From: Ponticaulis sp.
GTDB taxonomy: Bacteria; Pseudomonadota; Alphaproteobacteria; Caulobacterales; Hyphomonadaceae
Assembly: GCA_002699325.1 (NCBI GenBank)
Contig: PABS01000013.1
Span: 1 to 9,267 of the forward strand
Length of the DNA stretch: 9,267 bases
Reading direction: 5' to 3'
The first letter of the stretch is position 1; the number at the start of each line of letters is the position of its first letter. The position numbers and the translations under genes were made by a program. Under the pieces are notes generated by a model. It made no database searches. It was not told where the DNA came from and saw only the letters and a program-made list of their open reading frames with translations. Shown one piece after another: positions 7,433 to 9,267 of the stretch.

Positions 7433-8530
7433 ATGAGCACAGACAAACTTGTCGTCATCGCTGCTGGCGGTACGGGTGGACATATGTTTCCCGCCTCTGC
7501 ATTTGCCGCAGAGATGAAGTCGCGCGGCTGGCGGGTCGGGCTTCTCACGGACGAGCGCGGCCGACGTTATACCGATGGTTTTGAGGCTGACTGGATCGAA
7601 AATGTGAAGGCAGCGACCTTTGCCAGCAAACGTCCTGACAAAGTCCTGGCTTCAGCGATGAAAATTCTTGCCGGAATCAATGAGGCGAAGGGCAAGCTGA
7701 AGGCCGAAGGCGCAGATCTTGTGGCAGGCTTTGGAGGCTATCCCGCTTTTCCAGCGCTAATGGCGGCTGGCGGCCTGAAAACGCCGATCATTATTCACGA
7801 ACAGAATGCGGTGCTTGGCCGTGTGAACCGTTTTTTTGCCAAGCAGGCGAAGATTGTGGCCTGCGGGTTTGAGCGGCTGGGCCGACTTCCCGCGACGGCA
7901 GAGCCGAGAAAGCGCGTGGTTGGCAATCCGGTGCGTCGTGCCATTCTTGATGTCCGGGATATGCCTTATCCAAAGGTGGGGCCGGAGGCTGAACTCCAGC
8001 TTCTCATCATTGGCGGCAGCCAGGGCGCACGCCTGTTCGGTGAAGTCCTGCCGCCTGCAATCTGCGCACTGCCTGAAGCGCTACGCACGCGATTGAAGGT
8101 GGTACAACAGGTCCGCCAGGAGCAGTTGGAAGCTGTGACCGCAGTCTATGAGGCGGCAGGCGTGAAGACGCAGCTCTCACCGTTCTTCTCTCATATGCCC
8201 GATCTTCTGGCGAAGTCTCATATGGTGATCTCCCGTTCGGGCGCATCCAGCGTGACAGAGCTCGCTGTGGTTGGGCGGCCATCACTCTTGATCCCGCTTG
8301 CGATCGCCATGGATGATCACCAGACGGGCAATGCTGAAACGCTTCGTGATGCTGGAGCTGCTGATGTAATCCAGGAGCGCGAACTAACGGTGGAGCGGGT
8401 GACAAAGATCCTGAGCGAGCGCCTGTCAGATGGCGAGGCGCTTCAGGCGCGCGCCGAGGCGGCCAAATCTGTCGGGAAATTCAACGCCTCAAGCGAACTG
8501 GCTGATCTGGCGGAGTGCGTCGTTCAGTAA
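7433..8530 (+). CDS. murG: MurG, lipid II synthase (UDP-GlcNAc:lipid I N-acetylglucosaminyltransferase)
   Basis: Peripheral inner-membrane GT-B glycosyltransferase that adds GlcNAc to lipid I on the cytoplasmic face. It has 365 residues, normal length. The first glycine loop G-G-T-G-G-H-M-F-P-A is at 12-21, the second G-F-G-G-Y-P at 99-104, and H-E-Q-N-A-V-L-G at 122-129. G-N-P-V-R at 164-168 precedes the C-terminal domain. There G-G-S-Q-G-A-R at 194-200, S-R-S-G-A-S-S-V-T-E at 267-276 and D-D-H-Q-T-G-N-A at 294-301 form the UDP-GlcNAc site. The start is ATG with AAGGA 7 bases upstream. It is the last gene of the cluster here. Its TAA overlaps the convergent downstream gene by 7 bases, whereas murC is the usual next gene in alphaproteobacteria. 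Confidence 0.97.
   Translation: MSTDKLVVIAAGGTGGHMFPASAFAAEMKSRGWRVGLLTDERGRRYTDGFEADWIENVKAATFASKRPDKVLASAMKILAGINEAKGKLKAEGADLVAGFGGYPAFPALMAAGGLKTPIIIHEQNAVLGRVNRFFAKQAKIVACGFERLGRLPATAEPRKRVVGNPVRRAILDVRDMPYPKVGPEAELQLLIIGGSQGARLFGEVLPPAICALPEALRTRLKVVQQVRQEQLEAVTAVYEAAGVKTQLSPFFSHMPDLLAKSHMVISRSGASSVTELAVVGRPSLLIPLAIAMDDHQTGNAETLRDAGAADVIQERELTVERVTKILSERLSDGEALQARAEAAKSVGKFNASSELADLAECVVQ
8524..8530. other. Tail-to-tail overlap of murG and the DUF6702-like gene
   Basis: The seven bases TCAGTAA contain the murG TAA (8528-8530, plus strand) and the TGA of the convergent gene (8526-8524, minus strand). There is therefore no spacer at the end of the dcw run, and no hairpin plus T run is visible on either side. 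Transcripts from both directions probably overlap. Confidence 0.9.
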
Positions 8531-9081
8531 ACGCTCTCGCCGTCCAGTCGGAAGGTTGCCCATGGCGAGGACCGCGAGAAGATGAAGGTCTGTACGTCGT
8601 CAAACAGGCGGACATTCACGATGTTGACCTGTGTGGGATGCACATCCATCAGCGCGCTGGCCCGCAGCACATAGGTGCCGTCTCTCGGGAGCGGATCAGT
8701 GGTCTGATATATCCAGACATAGCCATCATCAATTTCCCCGCCCACGAAAGTCAGATCAACGGGCCGACCATTGCGTGAGAGCTGGAGTTTGTCCGCCGCG
8801 TAGGCCCCGAAGAGCGCCTGAGCGCGTGCATCTTCCTTGATGGAGAGGGTCGGCTCATAAAGTTCCTGGATGACGTCTTCGCTGTCAATAATCCGATAGC
8901 GATGGACGACTTCTATCCGCCCTGTGTTTTCATTCAGTTCAATCGATATTTCGGCTTCCTTGCGCGGATGCGCATCTGCCCGAGGCGATGAGAGAAAAGC
9001 GCAGAGAAGCAAGAGCCCCAGCAGCGCAAACTGCCGGGGCAAATGGATTTGCAAAGTCTGGGGGTCCTTGGACACTGCCAC
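8524..9081 (-). CDS. Secreted DUF6702-like protein of unknown function
   Basis: The product has 185 residues from a GTG start at 9081. Residues 18-31 are a hydrophobic signal-peptide core after a basic/polar N-terminus, with a likely signal peptidase I cut after A-D-A at 35-37, leaving a mature protein starting H-P. There is no lipobox. The mature part looks all-beta, with segments such as E-I-S-I-E-L, I-E-V-V-H-R-Y-R and V-N-I-V-N-V-R-L. The H-P start, the E/D-rich first strand and the late H-P-T-Q-V-N-I-V-N-V segment (148-157) recall the DUF6702 family from memory; I could not check a profile. GGAAGAG (9087-9093) lies 5 bases before the GTG, inside the preceding gene, so the two minus-strand genes are coupled. 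A second GTG at 9075 is an alternative start. Its role is unknown; a periplasmic location is inferred. Confidence 0.7.
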   Translation of the reverse strand: MAVSKDPQTLQIHLPRQFALLGLLLLCAFLSSPRADAHPRKEAEISIELNENTGRIEVVHRYRIIDSEDVIQELYEPTLSIKEDARAQALFGAYAADKLQLSRNGRPVDLTFVGGEIDDGYVWIYQTTDPLPRDGTYVLRASALMDVHPTQVNIVNVRLFDDVQTFIFSRSSPWATFRLDGESVY

Positions 9082-9083
9082 GC

Positions 9084-9267
9084 TTACTCTTCCGTTTCCT
9101 TCATTTCAGCAGCGGACGTGTCGCCATCAACTTCGCTGGCAATGGCCGGGTCTTCGCTCAGACCTTCACCTTCGATCTCTTCGTCAGATGGATCTTCCTC
9201 TTCGACTTCTTCAAGCTCGGTTTTGATATCCTGCATGATATCGCGGCCTTTAAAGCTGAAGCCGGAA
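9084..9267 (-). CDS. C-terminal 60 residues of an unidentified protein with acidic tail (5' part outside window)
   Basis: An open minus-strand frame enters from the right edge and ends at TAA 9084-9086, two bases before the GTG of the DUF6702-like gene. The visible 60 residues begin S-G-F-S-F-K-G-R-D-I and become strongly acidic: 23 of 60 are Glu or Asp against 4 Lys/Arg. Such a tail is typically disordered. There is no recognisable catalytic motif in this part. From memory, DUF6702 genes often sit next to M1-family metallopeptidase genes, so the missing part could be an M1 peptidase; this is a guess from context only. The frame choice is supported by the in-frame stop next to a ribosome site and start for the next gene. 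Confidence 0.6.
   Translation of the reverse strand, partial: SGFSFKGRDIMQDIKTELEEVEEEDPSDEEIEGEGLSEDPAIASEVDGDTSAAEMKETEE

Larger units (their letters stand above)
1..8530 (+). other. dcw cluster segment, ftsI-murE-murF-mraY-murD-ftsW-murG (probable operon)
   Basis: Seven co-directional genes for peptidoglycan precursor synthesis and septal wall assembly follow the conserved dcw order. Junctions are: ftsI/murE 4-base overlap (GTGA), murE/murF 4-base overlap (ATGA), murF/mraY 1-base overlap (TGATG), mraY-murD 9-base gap, murD/ftsW 4-base overlap (ATGA), ftsW-murG 31-base gap. No intrinsic terminator (GC hairpin followed by a T run) is visible between the genes, so a single polycistronic message with translational coupling is inferred. 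The left end continues outside the window. The right end is a true boundary, because the next gene is convergent. Confidence 0.9.

Noticed and set aside
8515..8778. Plus-strand open frame of 87 codons after murG
   Set aside because: Antisense to the DUF6702-like gene, overlaps the murG end, and has no ribosome site or protein-like pattern.
8924..9226. Plus-strand open frame of 100 codons at the right end
   Set aside because: Antisense to two coupled minus-strand genes; its Ser/Arg/Leu-rich translation looks like a shadow of Glu-rich and signal-peptide codons.

Overview
The window is a stretch of the division and cell wall (dcw) cluster of a Gram-negative bacterium, most likely an alphaproteobacterium. 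The evidence is the gene order ftsI-murE-murF-mraY-murD-ftsW-murG, a meso-diaminopimelate-type MurE (DNPR motif), moderately high GC with GTG starts, and a perfect TTAA-N7-TTAA sequence matching the binding site of the alphaproteobacterial cell-cycle regulator CtrA. A Caulobacter/Hyphomonas-like relative is my guess; the genus cannot be fixed from the sequence alone.

Layout: bases 1-8530 hold seven plus-strand genes packed head to tail. FtsI is cut by the left edge exactly at its catalytic SxxK motif. MurE and MurF add meso-DAP and D-Ala-D-Ala to the UDP-MurNAc peptide. MraY moves the finished pentapeptide to undecaprenyl phosphate (lipid I). MurD adds D-Glu. FtsW is the SEDS glycan polymerase of the divisome. 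MurG makes lipid II. Four of the six junctions are stop/start overlaps (GTGA, ATGA, TGATG, ATGA), one is a 9-base gap and one a 31-base gap. This indicates one transcript with translational coupling. No promoter for the operon lies in the window.

At 8524-8530 the cluster ends abruptly. murC, murB, ddl and ftsQAZ, which usually follow murG in alphaproteobacteria, are absent. Instead the stop of murG overlaps tail to tail by 7 bases with a minus-strand gene for a secreted DUF6702-like protein of about 185 residues. Two bases upstream of that gene's GTG start is the end of another minus-strand gene, visible only as a very acidic 60-residue C-terminus.

I see no RNA genes, mobile elements, CRISPR arrays or phage genes. 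Most of the window is conserved, textbook material. The points worth a second look are the perfect CtrA-type box inside the 3' end of murF, an AT-rich palindrome with rare codons at the start of mraY, a small hairpin in the only real spacer (ftsW-murG), and the cluster break with the secreted-protein gene pair on the opposite strand. I found no clear candidate for an entirely new system.
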